DNA of 64,000 bases, from positions 1-64,000 of the forward strand of contig NZ_JACHCE010000007.1 in the NCBI RefSeq assembly GCF_014200605.1. The letters are read 5' to 3'. The notes under the pieces were generated by a model. It ran no database searches, was not told the DNA's origin, and saw only the letters and a program-made list of their open reading frames with translations. The position numbers and the translations under genes were made by a program. Shown here one piece after another: positions 33,235-43,182 of the stretch; within the stretch, counting starts at the first letter, position 1, and each line of letters starts with the position of its first letter. Source of the DNA: Pedobacter cryoconitis (GTDB lineage Bacteria; Bacteroidota; Bacteroidia; Sphingobacteriales; Sphingobacteriaceae).

Positions 33235-34668
33235 ATGAAAAGATTGATTCTGTTGATCGCAATGTTATTTTGTTTAGGCAAACCATCGTTTGCGGTAAAT
33301 GTAGAAGCGTCTCTTCGTTACGGCCCTTTTGGTAAAATTACAGTCTATCAGCCTGTGAAGAAACCAATCTCAGTCGTACTTTTTGTTTCTGGTGATGGGG
33401 GATGGAAAGATGGCGTTATTGAGATGGCTCATATGCTGACCGGACAGGGCGCATTGGTATTAGGTATCGATGCGAGAGATTACAGGAAAGGTCTGGCCAA
33501 AAGAAAAACAGATTGTTATTATCCTGCTGCTGATTTTGAGCAGCTGAGTTTAATGATACAGAAGAAATACAAATTCAGTGATTATACTAAACCCATTCTT
33601 GTTGGTTATTCTTATGGGGCAACGCTGATCTATGGAATTTTGGCGCAGGCACCGGCCAATACCTTTAAAGGAGCGCTTGCATTGGGTTTTTGTCCTGATA
33701 TTGAGTCGAAAAAGCCATTCTGTAAAGGAAGTGGATTAACACAGCATGTGTTGAAACCAGGTGTCTCTTTCTGGCTGGAAAGAAATGAGCATCTTACTGC
33801 GCCTTTTATCGTTCTAAACGGATTTAAGGATGAAGCCTGCCCTTATGCAGCTACGGCATCTTTCCTGAAAGATATGCCCATGGCCGAGCTGATCGATTTA
33901 CCAAAAGTAGGTCACGGTTTTGCTGTCATTGCTGAATGGTCACCGCAGTTTATCGCTGCTTATCAGAAAATAATGGGTACACCTTCTTTTGCTGAACGTA
34001 AACAAGGTGAAAATAAAGAGTTGAAAACACAGGCGATTAAACTTTATGGTGAAGACCTGCCTTTAACGATCATTCCTGCAACTAAGAAAAATGATCTTCC
34101 TTTGGTATTGATGATTTCCGGAGATGGTGGATGGACAAGCTTTGATCAGTCTCTTGCCGAATCTCTTGCTGCAAGAGGTTTATCTGTAGTAGGCCTTGAT
34201 GCGCAGAAATACTTTTGGGATGCCAGGACACCTGAAAAAACTACATCCGATTTAAGCAAGGCCATACTGCATTACAGGACTCAGCTGAATAAAGATAAAT
34301 TTATATTAGCGGGTTATTCTTTTGGTGCATCTGTTGTTCCATTTGTCGCTAACAGATTGGAACCGGCCTTAAAATCACATCTTTCTGCTGTACTTTCACT
34401 ATCTCCTGATGTCACAGCTGATTTTGAAATTCATGTCATGGATATGTTGAGTCTTGGTAATACGGAAGAGACTTATAATGTTCAGGCTGAAATGAAAAAG
34501 ATAAAGAATGTACCGGTAATCAGCTTTTTTGGGAGTCAGGAAGATGGGGGTATTGCTGCAAAATTTATTAAAGCAGGTTTAAAGACAGAAATTATTCCAG
34601 GTGACCACCATTTTGGTGATAATTTCCAGGGACTGTCAATGGATCTTTTAAAAAGTATCCCGCAATAA
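33235..34668 (+). CDS. VirJ/AcvB-like hydrolase with two tandem VirJ domains
   Basis: 477 residues from ATG 33235 (a TTG at 33223 overlaps mprF and is less likely). A signal peptide (LLIAMLFCLGKPSFA) sends it to the periplasm. Two homologous alpha/beta-hydrolase VirJ domains follow. Domain one: VVLFVSGDGGWKDG, LVLGIDARDY and nucleophile loop LVGYSYGATLIYGIL. Domain two: LVLMISGDGGWTSFD, VVGLDAQKYFW and LAGYSFGASVVPFVANR, ending GDHHFG with the catalytic His. AcvB of Agrobacterium, encoded next to the mprF homologue lpiA, cleaves lysyl-phosphatidylglycerol; the same role is inferred here from position and domain. The domain-one His is in VGHGFAVI. anmK starts in its stop codon. Confidence 0.85.
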   Translation: MKRLILLIAMLFCLGKPSFAVNVEASLRYGPFGKITVYQPVKKPISVVLFVSGDGGWKDGVIEMAHMLTGQGALVLGIDARDYRKGLAKRKTDCYYPAADFEQLSLMIQKKYKFSDYTKPILVGYSYGATLIYGILAQAPANTFKGALALGFCPDIESKKPFCKGSGLTQHVLKPGVSFWLERNEHLTAPFIVLNGFKDEACPYAATASFLKDMPMAELIDLPKVGHGFAVIAEWSPQFIAAYQKIMGTPSFAERKQGENKELKTQAIKLYGEDLPLTIIPATKKNDLPLVLMISGDGGWTSFDQSLAESLAARGLSVVGLDAQKYFWDARTPEKTTSDLSKAILHYRTQLNKDKFILAGYSFGASVVPFVANRLEPALKSHLSAVLSLSPDVTADFEIHVMDMLSLGNTEETYNVQAEMKKIKNVPVISFFGSQEDGGIAAKFIKAGLKTEIIPGDHHFGDNFQGLSMDLLKSIPQ

Positions 34669-35858
34669 TGAATGCACAACTTGCCAGTTTAACCAGAATT
34701 GCCGCTGCACCATCCAGAATTATCATTGGATTAATGTCGGGTACCTCATTGGATGGTCTGGATATTGCACTTTGTGAATTCTCCGGTGCAGGTCTGGAAA
34801 CTCAGGTTAAAGTACTGCATTTTGTGACCATGCCTTATACAGAGGATTTTAAGGAGGACCTGAAATCTGTGTCTTTCAAAACACAGGTGTCTTTGCAAAA
34901 AGTAACTTTATTAAATGCAGTTATAGGATCTTATTCGGCAGAATTAATTCTAAATGCGCTTAAAGAATGGGGGTATCCGGCAGCCTCAGTTGATCTGATT
35001 GCAAGTCATGGACAGACTATTTTTCATGCGCCAGTTTCTCTTCATCAGCAAAATGTGTATCCGAATGCTACGCTTCAAATCGGTGACGGTGATCATATTG
35101 CTGTGCAAACAGGAATTATAACGCTGAGTGATTTCAGGCAAAAACATATAGCTGCTGGTGGCGAAGGTGCTCCTTTAGCTGTTTACGGAGATTATTTATT
35201 ATTCTCCAGTCCTGATGAAAACCGTATCCTGCTTAATATAGGTGGGATATCAAACTTTACTTATTTACCGGGAGGAAGAAATCCTGATCAGGTATTTTCA
35301 ACAGATATCGGGCCTGGAAATACTTTGATGGATCAGTTTGTACAAAGAAATTATCCGGGTAAATATTACGATCAGGATGCCGCGATTGCAAAAGCTGGTA
35401 AGCCCAGCCGGGCTTTGGTAAAGGCTTTAGCGGATCATCCTTTTTTTAAACAACCTTTCCCGAGAACTACAGGTCCTGAATTGTTTAATCTTGACTATTT
35501 ACAGCAGGCTCAGCTCAATTCTGGTCAGGAATCACTTTCAAAAGAAGATATTCTTGCCTCTTTAAATGAATTTACTGCTTATAGTATTGTGACTGCAATT
35601 CAGCAATCAATTCATGACCAGTCTTTCCAGGTCTATTTAAGCGGAGGAGGAATGCATAACCCACTTCTTGTACAAAAAATCAGTGAAGGGTTAGGTTTTC
35701 CGCTAAAAAATACGGAGGAATTGGGAATAGACCCTGACGCTAAAGAAGCCGTACTTTTTGCCCTGCTTGCAAATGAATGTGTTGCTGGCGGACAAACTGA
35801 TTTTGGGCGGCGCAGGGGAGTACCCAGCGTAACTATGGGAAAAATCAGTCTGCCTTAA
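34668..35858 (+). CDS. anmK: anhydro-N-acetylmuramic acid kinase
   Basis: 396 residues. The start has the phosphate-binding loop IIGLMSGTSLDGLDIALCEF, then DLIASHGQTIFH, NATLQIGDGDHIAVQTGI, SDFRQKHIAAGGEGAPL (catalytic Asp in SDFR) and DIGPGNTLMDQF. The C-terminal adenosine region has VYLSGGGMHNPLL. It phosphorylates 1,6-anhydro-MurNAc to MurNAc-6-phosphate with ring opening during cell-wall recycling in the cytosol. The ATG shares one base with the upstream stop (TAATG), so it is co-translated with the VirJ-like gene, tying wall recycling to the lipid-charge genes. Family members usually have about 370-400 residues. Confidence 0.93.
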   Translation: MNAQLASLTRIAAAPSRIIIGLMSGTSLDGLDIALCEFSGAGLETQVKVLHFVTMPYTEDFKEDLKSVSFKTQVSLQKVTLLNAVIGSYSAELILNALKEWGYPAASVDLIASHGQTIFHAPVSLHQQNVYPNATLQIGDGDHIAVQTGIITLSDFRQKHIAAGGEGAPLAVYGDYLLFSSPDENRILLNIGGISNFTYLPGGRNPDQVFSTDIGPGNTLMDQFVQRNYPGKYYDQDAAIAKAGKPSRALVKALADHPFFKQPFPRTTGPELFNLDYLQQAQLNSGQESLSKEDILASLNEFTAYSIVTAIQQSIHDQSFQVYLSGGGMHNPLLVQKISEGLGFPLKNTEELGIDPDAKEAVLFALLANECVAGGQTDFGRRRGVPSVTMGKISLP

Positions 35859-35879
35859 TATCAGGGTATTTACAGGTGC

Positions 35880-37034
35880 TTATTTAAGGTTGTATAATTC
35901 ACTTTGATTGAGCTCAATACAATATTGGGTAATCCAGCTTCCTGCATCATCAACATATAAAATATTAGGTTTATTTTTAGCGTTTATCGTTTGATCCTCT
36001 ATCCATTTATTCACTTGTGTTTTTAGTACTTTATTGGCGTTTCTGGCATGAGTAATTATACTTTTATGACGGGACAATACATTGGCTAAAAAGACTGCTC
36101 CATCAAAAACAGGACTGTTCTGATCAGATTCAAAAGCGTTACAGACCATTGCTGCTTCTTTGGCGCTTTGTGTAAGCTGCCAGTCTAAACGAATCAGGTC
36201 ATTTGCCGCTACATCAATTTTTAAAGTATTAAAAAACAGTGTTTCTGCCTGAATTAATTTTTTAAGGTTGTTGGTCGCTGCATATTCCCTGCGGAAGTTG
36301 AGCATTTCGTTTGATGCCCCTATCATAGTATTAAAGACAATCGCAGGATTATCGAACCTGGCTGTTTCAAAGGCCAGCAGGATTTTTCCTTTGAGATCGG
36401 CTATTTTGATGTCGCCCAGTTTTTTATTTCCGGCATAATAAATATGGTCTTTTCCAATGATGCCTGTAATTTTCTCTGCTAATTTAGCAACAGGTATTTC
36501 TTTAGGACAAAAGTGGCTGAAAGTGAAGATCAGAAATTCAGATTTGTTTTTCTCCACGAATTTCTTTGCAGCAAGAAGCGCTGGTTCCAGTCTTTCTCCA
36601 TAGCCTCCGCCTACAGCATCTTCCATACAGTCAGATGAACTGTGTTTAAAGTAGAGCGTGTCTTTTAAAACACCCGGGCGCAGGTCAAACATTCTGATAC
36701 CTGTGATCAATTGTGTTTCTATATTTAAGGATTGAGTTAATGTATTACAATCATTGATCGTGCTTTTCTGACTTCCGCCGGTAGCTGTTAATACAGACAT
36801 ACCGGCATCATGCGAACCAGGAATAACGATATCTTTAAGGGTATAATGCTGTTTGGTGGCACCAAACAGATCGCCCATCCAGTGTGACATATCCGTATTG
36901 GTACCCATGATGGTGTTTTTTTGAGGATTTTGAGCTTGCAGGGAATTAAAGCAGGTGATCAGACTTAAAATTGAATAGCAAAAAATGTTTTTGAAGATCT
37001 TTTTATAGGGGTTTAATCGTGTAGCGGATGTCAT
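35880..37034 (-). CDS. PI-PLC X-domain-like secreted phosphodiesterase
   Basis: 384 residues with a signal peptide (CYSILSLITCFNSLQAQ). The catalytic domain begins with LKDIVIPGSHDAGMSVL, whose His is the general base of bacterial PI-PLC X domains, then TGIRMFDLRPGVLKDTLYFKHSS (Arg and second His) and EFLIFTFSHF for the next strand. The C-terminal NILYVDDAGSW segment is the last barrel strand. It would act on phosphatidylinositol-like or glycerophospholipid head groups outside the cytoplasm; many bacterial relatives have unknown substrates. Convergent with anmK. No co-directional neighbour, so it is a single gene. Confidence 0.75.
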   Translation of the reverse strand: MTSATRLNPYKKIFKNIFCYSILSLITCFNSLQAQNPQKNTIMGTNTDMSHWMGDLFGATKQHYTLKDIVIPGSHDAGMSVLTATGGSQKSTINDCNTLTQSLNIETQLITGIRMFDLRPGVLKDTLYFKHSSSDCMEDAVGGGYGERLEPALLAAKKFVEKNKSEFLIFTFSHFCPKEIPVAKLAEKITGIIGKDHIYYAGNKKLGDIKIADLKGKILLAFETARFDNPAIVFNTMIGASNEMLNFRREYAATNNLKKLIQAETLFFNTLKIDVAANDLIRLDWQLTQSAKEAAMVCNAFESDQNSPVFDGAVFLANVLSRHKSIITHARNANKVLKTQVNKWIEDQTINAKNKPNILYVDDAGSWITQYCIELNQSELYNLK

Positions 37035-37130
37035 TTATTTCTTGTGCGGGTTTATAGAATATAATTTGAAATAAAGATAGGGATTCCTGATAGTATTTGT
37101 ATTTTCATGACTTTAATATTAGCTCTTATA

Positions 37131-38567
37131 ATGAAGAAACAGACAGCCTTGTTTTTATGTGTTTTGCTTAGTTCCATGCCAGCATTGCTGAAAGCGCAGG
37201 ATTCTCATTATTGGACATCAAGTTTTTCGCCTGCAGGTTTTTTAACACCGGGTGCGGCTATAGCAAATACAAGAGACAGCGGTATAGTCTATCTGAATCC
37301 TGCGGTAATGGCATGGTCAGATAAAACGGCAACTTCCATATCTTCCAATATTTACCATTATGATCATTTCAGATTGAAAAACGGAGTAGGTGCCGGAAAA
37401 GATCTGGTTTCAAACAGTACCCGGATTATCCCGCAGCTGATCTCTAAAACTTTCAAATTAAATAAAGAAGATCCTTTAACCATAGGTTTTGCACTTGTTC
37501 AAAACCCTTTGCAGGATTTTAGCACTTCACAAAGATTGGATAAAAAGGCTAATGTGCTGGATGATAGTTACAGTCCCGGGAATGAGGTTTATGTAGGTCA
37601 ATATGATGGGGAATCACAGGTAACTGAGACTTATGCACAATTTAGTGTAGGAAAGAGGATCAGTCAGAAACTTGCAGCAGGGATAACTGTAGAGGGTACT
37701 TTAAGGAATGCAAGTGTAAGTCAGAATATAACTTCCAGAGCATTATATAATACGCCCAATGATCCTGACAATATTTTTCCACCAGTTGCAGGAAATCAGA
37801 TTATTTCTAAAACGGATTATACTTATGCAGGGATCAGGCTAAAGTTTGGTATTGCCTATGATTCGGGGAACCATCACTGGGGCTTGTTATTAAGCAGCCC
37901 TTTAGGGAAATTATATAGCCGTGGTACTTTTATTGCTGATATTAGTTCAACTAACCTGATTGACCCTGAGTCGGGGCTGGTTACAAATTTGCTGGCAAGT
38001 ACAAGACAAACTAATCTCCGGGCTAAATGGAGAATGCCATTTAGTCTTGCAGGTGGATATGCCTACGATTACGGGCAGGGACAAGTATATCTTTCTGCCG
38101 AATATTTCGCATCTGTAGATTCCTATACAATCCTAAAACCAGATGCCAGTTCATTTATCAGAACAGGAAATGGTTCTGCTTTGCAGTTTGATGGGTTATT
38201 GAATTTACTTGATGGCAGAAAGAGTGTATTGAATGTGGGGATGGGGTACAGCCGCCAGATCAATGATGTTTTTACATTAATGTCTTCTTTGCGGACTGAT
38301 TTTAATTATCTCAATGAAAAGACCGATGAACAGGGGCACATCGCATTATGGGATAATTACCATGCACAACTGGGAGGGAATTTCAAAAGACGTAAATTTA
38401 ATCTGCGTGCAGGTTTGCTGTTAAGTTTTGGTTATCGGAACAATTATCCGCAACCAGTGAATTTTGATACGGCCAGTGATAAGAATCAATTGATAGGAGA
38501 TTCATTAACAGTTCCTGCAAAATACTTCTCCGCCGGTTTACTGTTATCTTATATTCATAATTTCTAA
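37131..38567 (+). CDS. outer-membrane beta-barrel protein (FadL/OmpP1-like)
   Basis: 478 residues from ATG 37131, just before a signal peptide (FLCVLLSSMPALLKAQ); ATG 37107 adds eight unneeded residues. The mature start GFLTPGAAIANTRDSGIVYLNPAVMAWSD resembles the N-terminal hatch of FadL/OmpP1-type channels (N-P-A-x-x-A). The rest alternates polar and hydrophobic residues in beta strands with regular aromatic girdles and ends in a strand finishing with Phe (LLSYIHNF), as needed for BAM insertion. No precise substrate can be assigned; long-chain hydrophobic molecules are the family norm. Single gene, upstream of ndh. Confidence 0.65.
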   Translation: MKKQTALFLCVLLSSMPALLKAQDSHYWTSSFSPAGFLTPGAAIANTRDSGIVYLNPAVMAWSDKTATSISSNIYHYDHFRLKNGVGAGKDLVSNSTRIIPQLISKTFKLNKEDPLTIGFALVQNPLQDFSTSQRLDKKANVLDDSYSPGNEVYVGQYDGESQVTETYAQFSVGKRISQKLAAGITVEGTLRNASVSQNITSRALYNTPNDPDNIFPPVAGNQIISKTDYTYAGIRLKFGIAYDSGNHHWGLLLSSPLGKLYSRGTFIADISSTNLIDPESGLVTNLLASTRQTNLRAKWRMPFSLAGGYAYDYGQGQVYLSAEYFASVDSYTILKPDASSFIRTGNGSALQFDGLLNLLDGRKSVLNVGMGYSRQINDVFTLMSSLRTDFNYLNEKTDEQGHIALWDNYHAQLGGNFKRRKFNLRAGLLLSFGYRNNYPQPVNFDTASDKNQLIGDSLTVPAKYFSAGLLLSYIHNF

Positions 38568-38652
38568 AACAATGATGCTGATCATCAATTTTACATTCAG
38601 GTTTTAAAACATTATTTACTTTTATCTGTCATTAGTCAGGAAACAATAAATT

Positions 38653-39936
38653 ATGCAGAAACGAATAGTTATCATTGGTGGAGGTTTTGCAGGCATTAAC
38701 TTAGCCCTGGAACTCGGAAAAAAGAAACACTACCAGGTTACCCTGGTTGATAAAAACAATTATAACTTCTTTCCACCATTGATTTACCAGGTGGCTACAG
38801 CCTTTCTGGAACCTTCCAGCATCAGTTATCCTATCCGTAAACTTTTCAGGAATAAAAGTAATCTGCATTTCAGACTGGGCGAGCTGGTTAAGGTTATACC
38901 TGAATCTCATCAGCTTGAACTTAGCAATGGTATTATTGAATATGATGAACTTGTATTTGCTACAGGGGCGGAGACGAATTATTTCGGAATGGAGAACGTT
39001 AAGAAAAATGCCATCCCGATGAAAACGCTGAGTGATGCAATACAGATGCGTAATAAATTACTCACTCATTTTGAGGAAGCAACCATTGCAAAAGACAAAG
39101 CTGAGATTGCAAAGAGCCTGACTATTGTGATAGCAGGCGGAGGACCGACAGGGGTAGAGATCTCTGGTATGTTTGCTGAGATGCGCCATAATATCATGCA
39201 TAAGGATTATCCTGAATTAAAAGATACAGGCGCACAGATTTACCTGGTTGATGGCGGTGCTGCACTGCTCAAACCCATGAGCGTAAAATCGCAGGTCAAT
39301 ACCTATGAATCACTAACTAAGCTGGGCGTAAAAATCCTGCTTAACAGTCATGTGAATGATTTTGTGAACGATAAAGTTATTCTTTCTGATGGGACAGAGA
39401 TCGCTACTAAAAACCTGATCTGGGCCGCCGGGGTCAGTGCGATGAGTTTTGAAGGGATACCGGTGACCAGTTATGGACGAGGAAAAAGGATGGCAGTAGA
39501 TGGCTTTCATAAACTGGTAGGTTTTGAAGATATTTATGCAATTGGCGATACCGCGATCCAGTCCGGTGATCCTGGTTATCCGGAAGGTCATCCCCAGGTA
39601 GCTCAGGTAGCTATTCAACAAGGCGTAAGTCTTGCTGCTAACTTTACACGGATTGCAGAACGTAAGGCTCCAAAGAGCTTTGTTTATAAGGACAGGGGAA
39701 GTATGGCGATCATAGGAAGCAATAAAGCTGTGGTAGATTTACCTAAACCAAAAATTCATCTGAATGGGTTTATTGCATGGCTTGCCTGGTTATTTATCCA
39801 CCTGATGTCGCTGATTTCTTACCGCAACAGGTTCAGGACATTTTATAACTGGACTGTTGCCTATTTTTCAAAAGATCAATCTTTAAGAATGATAATCAGA
39901 CCGGTAGATACGACCGAAAATAAAGACAACGTATAA
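38653..39936 (+). CDS. ndh: type II NADH:quinone oxidoreductase
   Basis: 427 residues. The FAD loop IVIIGGGFAGINLALELG starts the protein, the NADH loop is IVIAGGGPTGVEISGMFAEM at about 157, and the second FAD motif is EDIYAIGDTA. HPQVAQVAIQQG is the quinone-site A-Q-x-A-x-Q-Q-G motif of NDH-2. The C-terminus has a membrane-binding amphipathic region FIAWLAWLFIHLMSLISYRNR. It oxidises NADH and reduces menaquinone at the inner membrane without pumping protons. Followed by a two-component pair 16 bp downstream, perhaps in one transcript. Confidence 0.9.
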   Translation: MQKRIVIIGGGFAGINLALELGKKKHYQVTLVDKNNYNFFPPLIYQVATAFLEPSSISYPIRKLFRNKSNLHFRLGELVKVIPESHQLELSNGIIEYDELVFATGAETNYFGMENVKKNAIPMKTLSDAIQMRNKLLTHFEEATIAKDKAEIAKSLTIVIAGGGPTGVEISGMFAEMRHNIMHKDYPELKDTGAQIYLVDGGAALLKPMSVKSQVNTYESLTKLGVKILLNSHVNDFVNDKVILSDGTEIATKNLIWAAGVSAMSFEGIPVTSYGRGKRMAVDGFHKLVGFEDIYAIGDTAIQSGDPGYPEGHPQVAQVAIQQGVSLAANFTRIAERKAPKSFVYKDRGSMAIIGSNKAVVDLPKPKIHLNGFIAWLAWLFIHLMSLISYRNRFRTFYNWTVAYFSKDQSLRMIIRPVDTTENKDNV

Positions 39937-39952
39937 TTGGATTAAAGCCGTT

Positions 39953-40627
39953 ATGAAAATATTATTAATTGAAGATGAAGCTGCTCTGCGTGATGGTATT
40001 ATTGCCTATTTCACAGAAGAAGGTAATATCTGTGAAACCGCTGATGATTATGCAAGTGCATTGACAAAAATCAATATATATAATTATGACTGCATAGTTC
40101 TTGATCTTACTTTACCTGATGGAGATGGAATGGAGATTCTGCGTGAGTTGAAACGGCTGCATAAAAATGATGGTGTACTCATTATTTCGGCAAGACATTC
40201 TCTGGATGATAAACTATCCGGGCTTAATTTAGGTGCAGATGATTACCTTGTTAAACCCTTTCATTTGTCTGAATTAAAGGCCAGAGTATCAGCCATAGTA
40301 AGAAGGAAAAATTTTGATGGAAATAATCTGATTGTTTTTCGTGAGATTAGTATAGATACGCTTGCCATGAAAACAGTAGTTGGAAATGATAATGTTAATC
40401 TGACTAAGAAAGAATATGATTTACTGGTATATTTCATAGCCAATCAAAATAAAGTTATCACCAAAAGTGCTTTGGCAGAACATCTGTGGGGAGATGAAAT
40501 TGATCTTTCTGATCACTTCGACTTTATTTATACACATATTAAGAACCTGAGGAAAAAACTGGTAGAGGCCGGATGTAATGACTATATAAAATCCATGTAT
40601 GGAGTTGGTTATAAATTTAGCAGCTGA
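39953..40627 (+). CDS. OmpR-family response regulator
   Basis: 224 residues. Receiver domain 1-120: acidic pocket LIEDEA, phosphoacceptor Asp in CIVLDLTLPDGDG, Ser/Thr region LIISAR and Lys in YLVKPFHLSE. Winged-helix domain from about 128: VNLTKKEYDLLVYFIANQNKV, then HFDFIYTHIKNLRKKL and SMYGVGYKF. It overlaps the histidine kinase gene by one base (TGATG). The likely input is the kinase next door; targets are unknown. Confidence 0.9.
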   Translation: MKILLIEDEAALRDGIIAYFTEEGNICETADDYASALTKINIYNYDCIVLDLTLPDGDGMEILRELKRLHKNDGVLIISARHSLDDKLSGLNLGADDYLVKPFHLSELKARVSAIVRRKNFDGNNLIVFREISIDTLAMKTVVGNDNVNLTKKEYDLLVYFIANQNKVITKSALAEHLWGDEIDLSDHFDFIYTHIKNLRKKLVEAGCNDYIKSMYGVGYKFSS

Positions 40628-41880
40628 TGAAGCTGGCGCAAAAATATAATAGGGTAAACCTGATTACCTCTTTAATCATACTGGTACTGAGTGGGGCCAT
40701 ATATTATCTTGCAATACATTATATATTAACTAATAAGCTGGATAATGATCTTAAAATTGAAGAGGAAGAGATCATAGCCAGCGTCCTTAAATATAAAAAG
40801 CTTCCTTTGCCCAGTGATTTTAAGGATCAGAAAGTAACCTATGAGGAGCTGAAAAATAAGGAGCCTGCGGAAAGGAGTTTTAGCAATACTTCGTACTATA
40901 ATCCTGAAGAAAAAGAAATTGAACCAGGCAGAAGCTTGCTTACAAATGTCAGGATAGGTAAACAGGATTATAAGGTTACCATCACAAAATCCAGTCTTGA
41001 AGCTGAAGATCTGGTCAGACTTATTTTTCTGATCACTTTAGGGGTTATTGCTATACTGTTAATTAGTTTGACAATAGTCAATAGATTTATTCTGAGTAGT
41101 TTGTGGAGGCCATTTTATGAAACACTGAAACAACTTAAAGCCTTTAATCTGGCAGATAAAAATGAATTTTCTGTGCAGTATACACAGATTGATGAGTTTC
41201 AGGAGCTTAATCAATCTGTGATTTCTATGTCAGACAGAGTCAGACAGGATTATAAAGAACTCAAAAGTTTCACTGACAATGCTTCTCATGAAATGATGAC
41301 GCCACTGGCAGTAATTAATGCTAAATTAGATACGCTGATTCAGACAGAGGCATTATCGGACCAGCAGGGAGAACTGATTGAAGATGTTTATCTCGCTGTA
41401 AACAAATTATCCAGGTTAAATCAGTCTCTTTTATTATTAGCCAAAATAGAAAATAACCTGATTAAGGATGAAGAAGATATCGCTTTGGATATTTTAATCG
41501 CTCAAAAAATCAGACAATTTAAAGAATTATTTACTGCCGGTGATATCCGGATTGAGCAACATCTTGATAACCAGCATTTATTGATGAGTAAGTACCTGGC
41601 AGATATACTGCTTAATAATTTGATTAACAATGCAATAAGACATAATGTTCAGGGTGGGGGAATTAAGATCAGCTTATTGGATGGGAGGTTAAGTATTGCT
41701 AATACAGGATCTGGAAAAGCTTTGGATGGTAGCAGGGCATTTGAACGTTTCTATAAAGATTCGTCTTCCGAAGGAACAGGTCTTGGTTTAGCAATAACCA
41801 GTCAGATATGTAATCTGTACCGCTACAAACTGACATATAATTATGAAACAGGCTGGCATATATTTACTATACAATTCTAG
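40627..41880 (+). CDS. sensor histidine kinase
   Basis: 417 residues. Membrane helices at about 13-33 and 133-153 bracket a periplasmic sensor of about 100 residues without a recognised fold. The dimerisation/phospho-acceptor box is SFTDNASHEMMTPLAVINAK (His about 223), where the usual R-T-P is M-T-P. The ATPase has LLNNLINNAIRHN (N box) and EGTGLGLAITSQI (G2 box); the G1 box is weak (IANTGSGK). It works with the response regulator at 39953-40627. Gene order regulator then kinase is normal for the group. Confidence 0.88.
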   Translation: MKLAQKYNRVNLITSLIILVLSGAIYYLAIHYILTNKLDNDLKIEEEEIIASVLKYKKLPLPSDFKDQKVTYEELKNKEPAERSFSNTSYYNPEEKEIEPGRSLLTNVRIGKQDYKVTITKSSLEAEDLVRLIFLITLGVIAILLISLTIVNRFILSSLWRPFYETLKQLKAFNLADKNEFSVQYTQIDEFQELNQSVISMSDRVRQDYKELKSFTDNASHEMMTPLAVINAKLDTLIQTEALSDQQGELIEDVYLAVNKLSRLNQSLLLLAKIENNLIKDEEDIALDILIAQKIRQFKELFTAGDIRIEQHLDNQHLLMSKYLADILLNNLINNAIRHNVQGGGIKISLLDGRLSIANTGSGKALDGSRAFERFYKDSSSEGTGLGLAITSQICNLYRYKLTYNYETGWHIFTIQF

Positions 41881-41991
41881 AAGAGGCTCCGCTCAACTCA
41901 GAAATCCTCTCCATAGATTCTTACATAAATAATGATTTTGGCACTCAAAAGATCTTTTTTTGCTTAGTTTTGCAGGAAATTCAGAAATCCG

Positions 41992-43176
41992 ATGATCAGT
42001 CATAAAGAACTTTTTTTACTTAATAACGCACAAACCTCTACTAGTCCTAATATGCTTGAAGTAGATCATGCAGAAGGTATGTATTTGTACGATAAAAGTG
42101 GAAAGAGCTATATGGATCTGGTTTCTGGCTTTGCTGTAAGTAATATCGGGCACCGGAATCCAAGAGTACTTGATGCAATCAGGGCACAATTGGATAAATA
42201 TCTTCATTTGACTGTATATGGTGAATTTGTACAATCACCCATGGTCTTATTTGCTGAAAAACTAATCAGTGTACTGCCAGCGCAGCTTAATAATGTATAT
42301 TTTGTGAATTCAGGAACTGAAGCAACAGAAGGCGCACTTAAATTAGCTAAACGATATACCGGGAGATCAGGTATTATTTCCTGCCATCATGCTTATCATG
42401 GAAGTACACATGGGGCATTAAGTGTGATGGGGAATGAACACTTCAAACAGAAATATCGCCCTTTACTGCCTGATGTCCGTTTCATAACTTTTGGTAAAGA
42501 AGAAGATCTGGAACTGATTACTACTGAAACTGCCTGTGTGATTATGGAAACTATCCAGGGAGAAGCAGGTGTAAGGGTCGCTTCAGAAAGTTATATGCAG
42601 CAACTGAGAGATCGTTGTACTGCAATGGGTACTTTACTGATCTTAGATGAAATACAAGCTGCATTTGGCCGTACAGGTAAATTATTCGCTTTTGAACATT
42701 ACAATATAGTACCTGATATTCTGCTGCTGGCAAAAGCACTGGGTGGTGGAATGCCAATAGGAGCATTTATAGCAAATAGAGAGGTGATGGGTGTTTTGAA
42801 AGAAAACCCTATACTTGGTCATATTACAACTTTTGGTGGTCATCCTGTATCGAGTGTTGCCGGACTGGCAAGTCTGGAAGTTATACTGGATGAAAACCTG
42901 GTTGAAGGTGTTGATGCAAAGGGAGAATTATTCAAAACATTACTGGTTCATCCACTGATCCGTGAGGTTAGAGGGAAGGGTTTAATGAGGAGTATTCAGC
43001 TGGATAGTTTTGAGCAAGTAGAAAAAGTAAGTCAGCTTTGTGCCGCTGACGGGATAATTATAGACTGGTTTTTACATTGTGAAACGGCTTTAAGAGTTGC
43101 TCCTCCATTAATTATCACAGAGGAAGAAATCAGAAAAGCCTGTTCCGTAATTTTAAAAGCGCTGGATCAGCTGTAA
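41992..43176 (+). CDS. class III PLP-dependent aminotransferase, acetylornithine-type
   Basis: 394 residues. The PLP phosphate loop is FVNSGTEATEGALKLAKRYTG, HHAYHGSTHGALS provides the ring-stacking region, ILDEIQAAFGRTGKLFA holds the PLP Asp and DILLLAKALGGGMPIGAF the Schiff-base Lys. TTFGGHPVSSVAG is the opposite-subunit phosphate loop. Size and motifs fit the acetylornithine/4-aminobutyrate group, but arginine genes are not nearby, so the substrate is uncertain. A -7-like TAGTTTTG lies at 41965-41972. It is followed by a convergent receiver gene. Confidence 0.85.
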   Translation: MISHKELFLLNNAQTSTSPNMLEVDHAEGMYLYDKSGKSYMDLVSGFAVSNIGHRNPRVLDAIRAQLDKYLHLTVYGEFVQSPMVLFAEKLISVLPAQLNNVYFVNSGTEATEGALKLAKRYTGRSGIISCHHAYHGSTHGALSVMGNEHFKQKYRPLLPDVRFITFGKEEDLELITTETACVIMETIQGEAGVRVASESYMQQLRDRCTAMGTLLILDEIQAAFGRTGKLFAFEHYNIVPDILLLAKALGGGMPIGAFIANREVMGVLKENPILGHITTFGGHPVSSVAGLASLEVILDENLVEGVDAKGELFKTLLVHPLIREVRGKGLMRSIQLDSFEQVEKVSQLCAADGIIIDWFLHCETALRVAPPLIITEEEIRKACSVILKALDQL

Positions 43177-43182
43177 AGAAAA

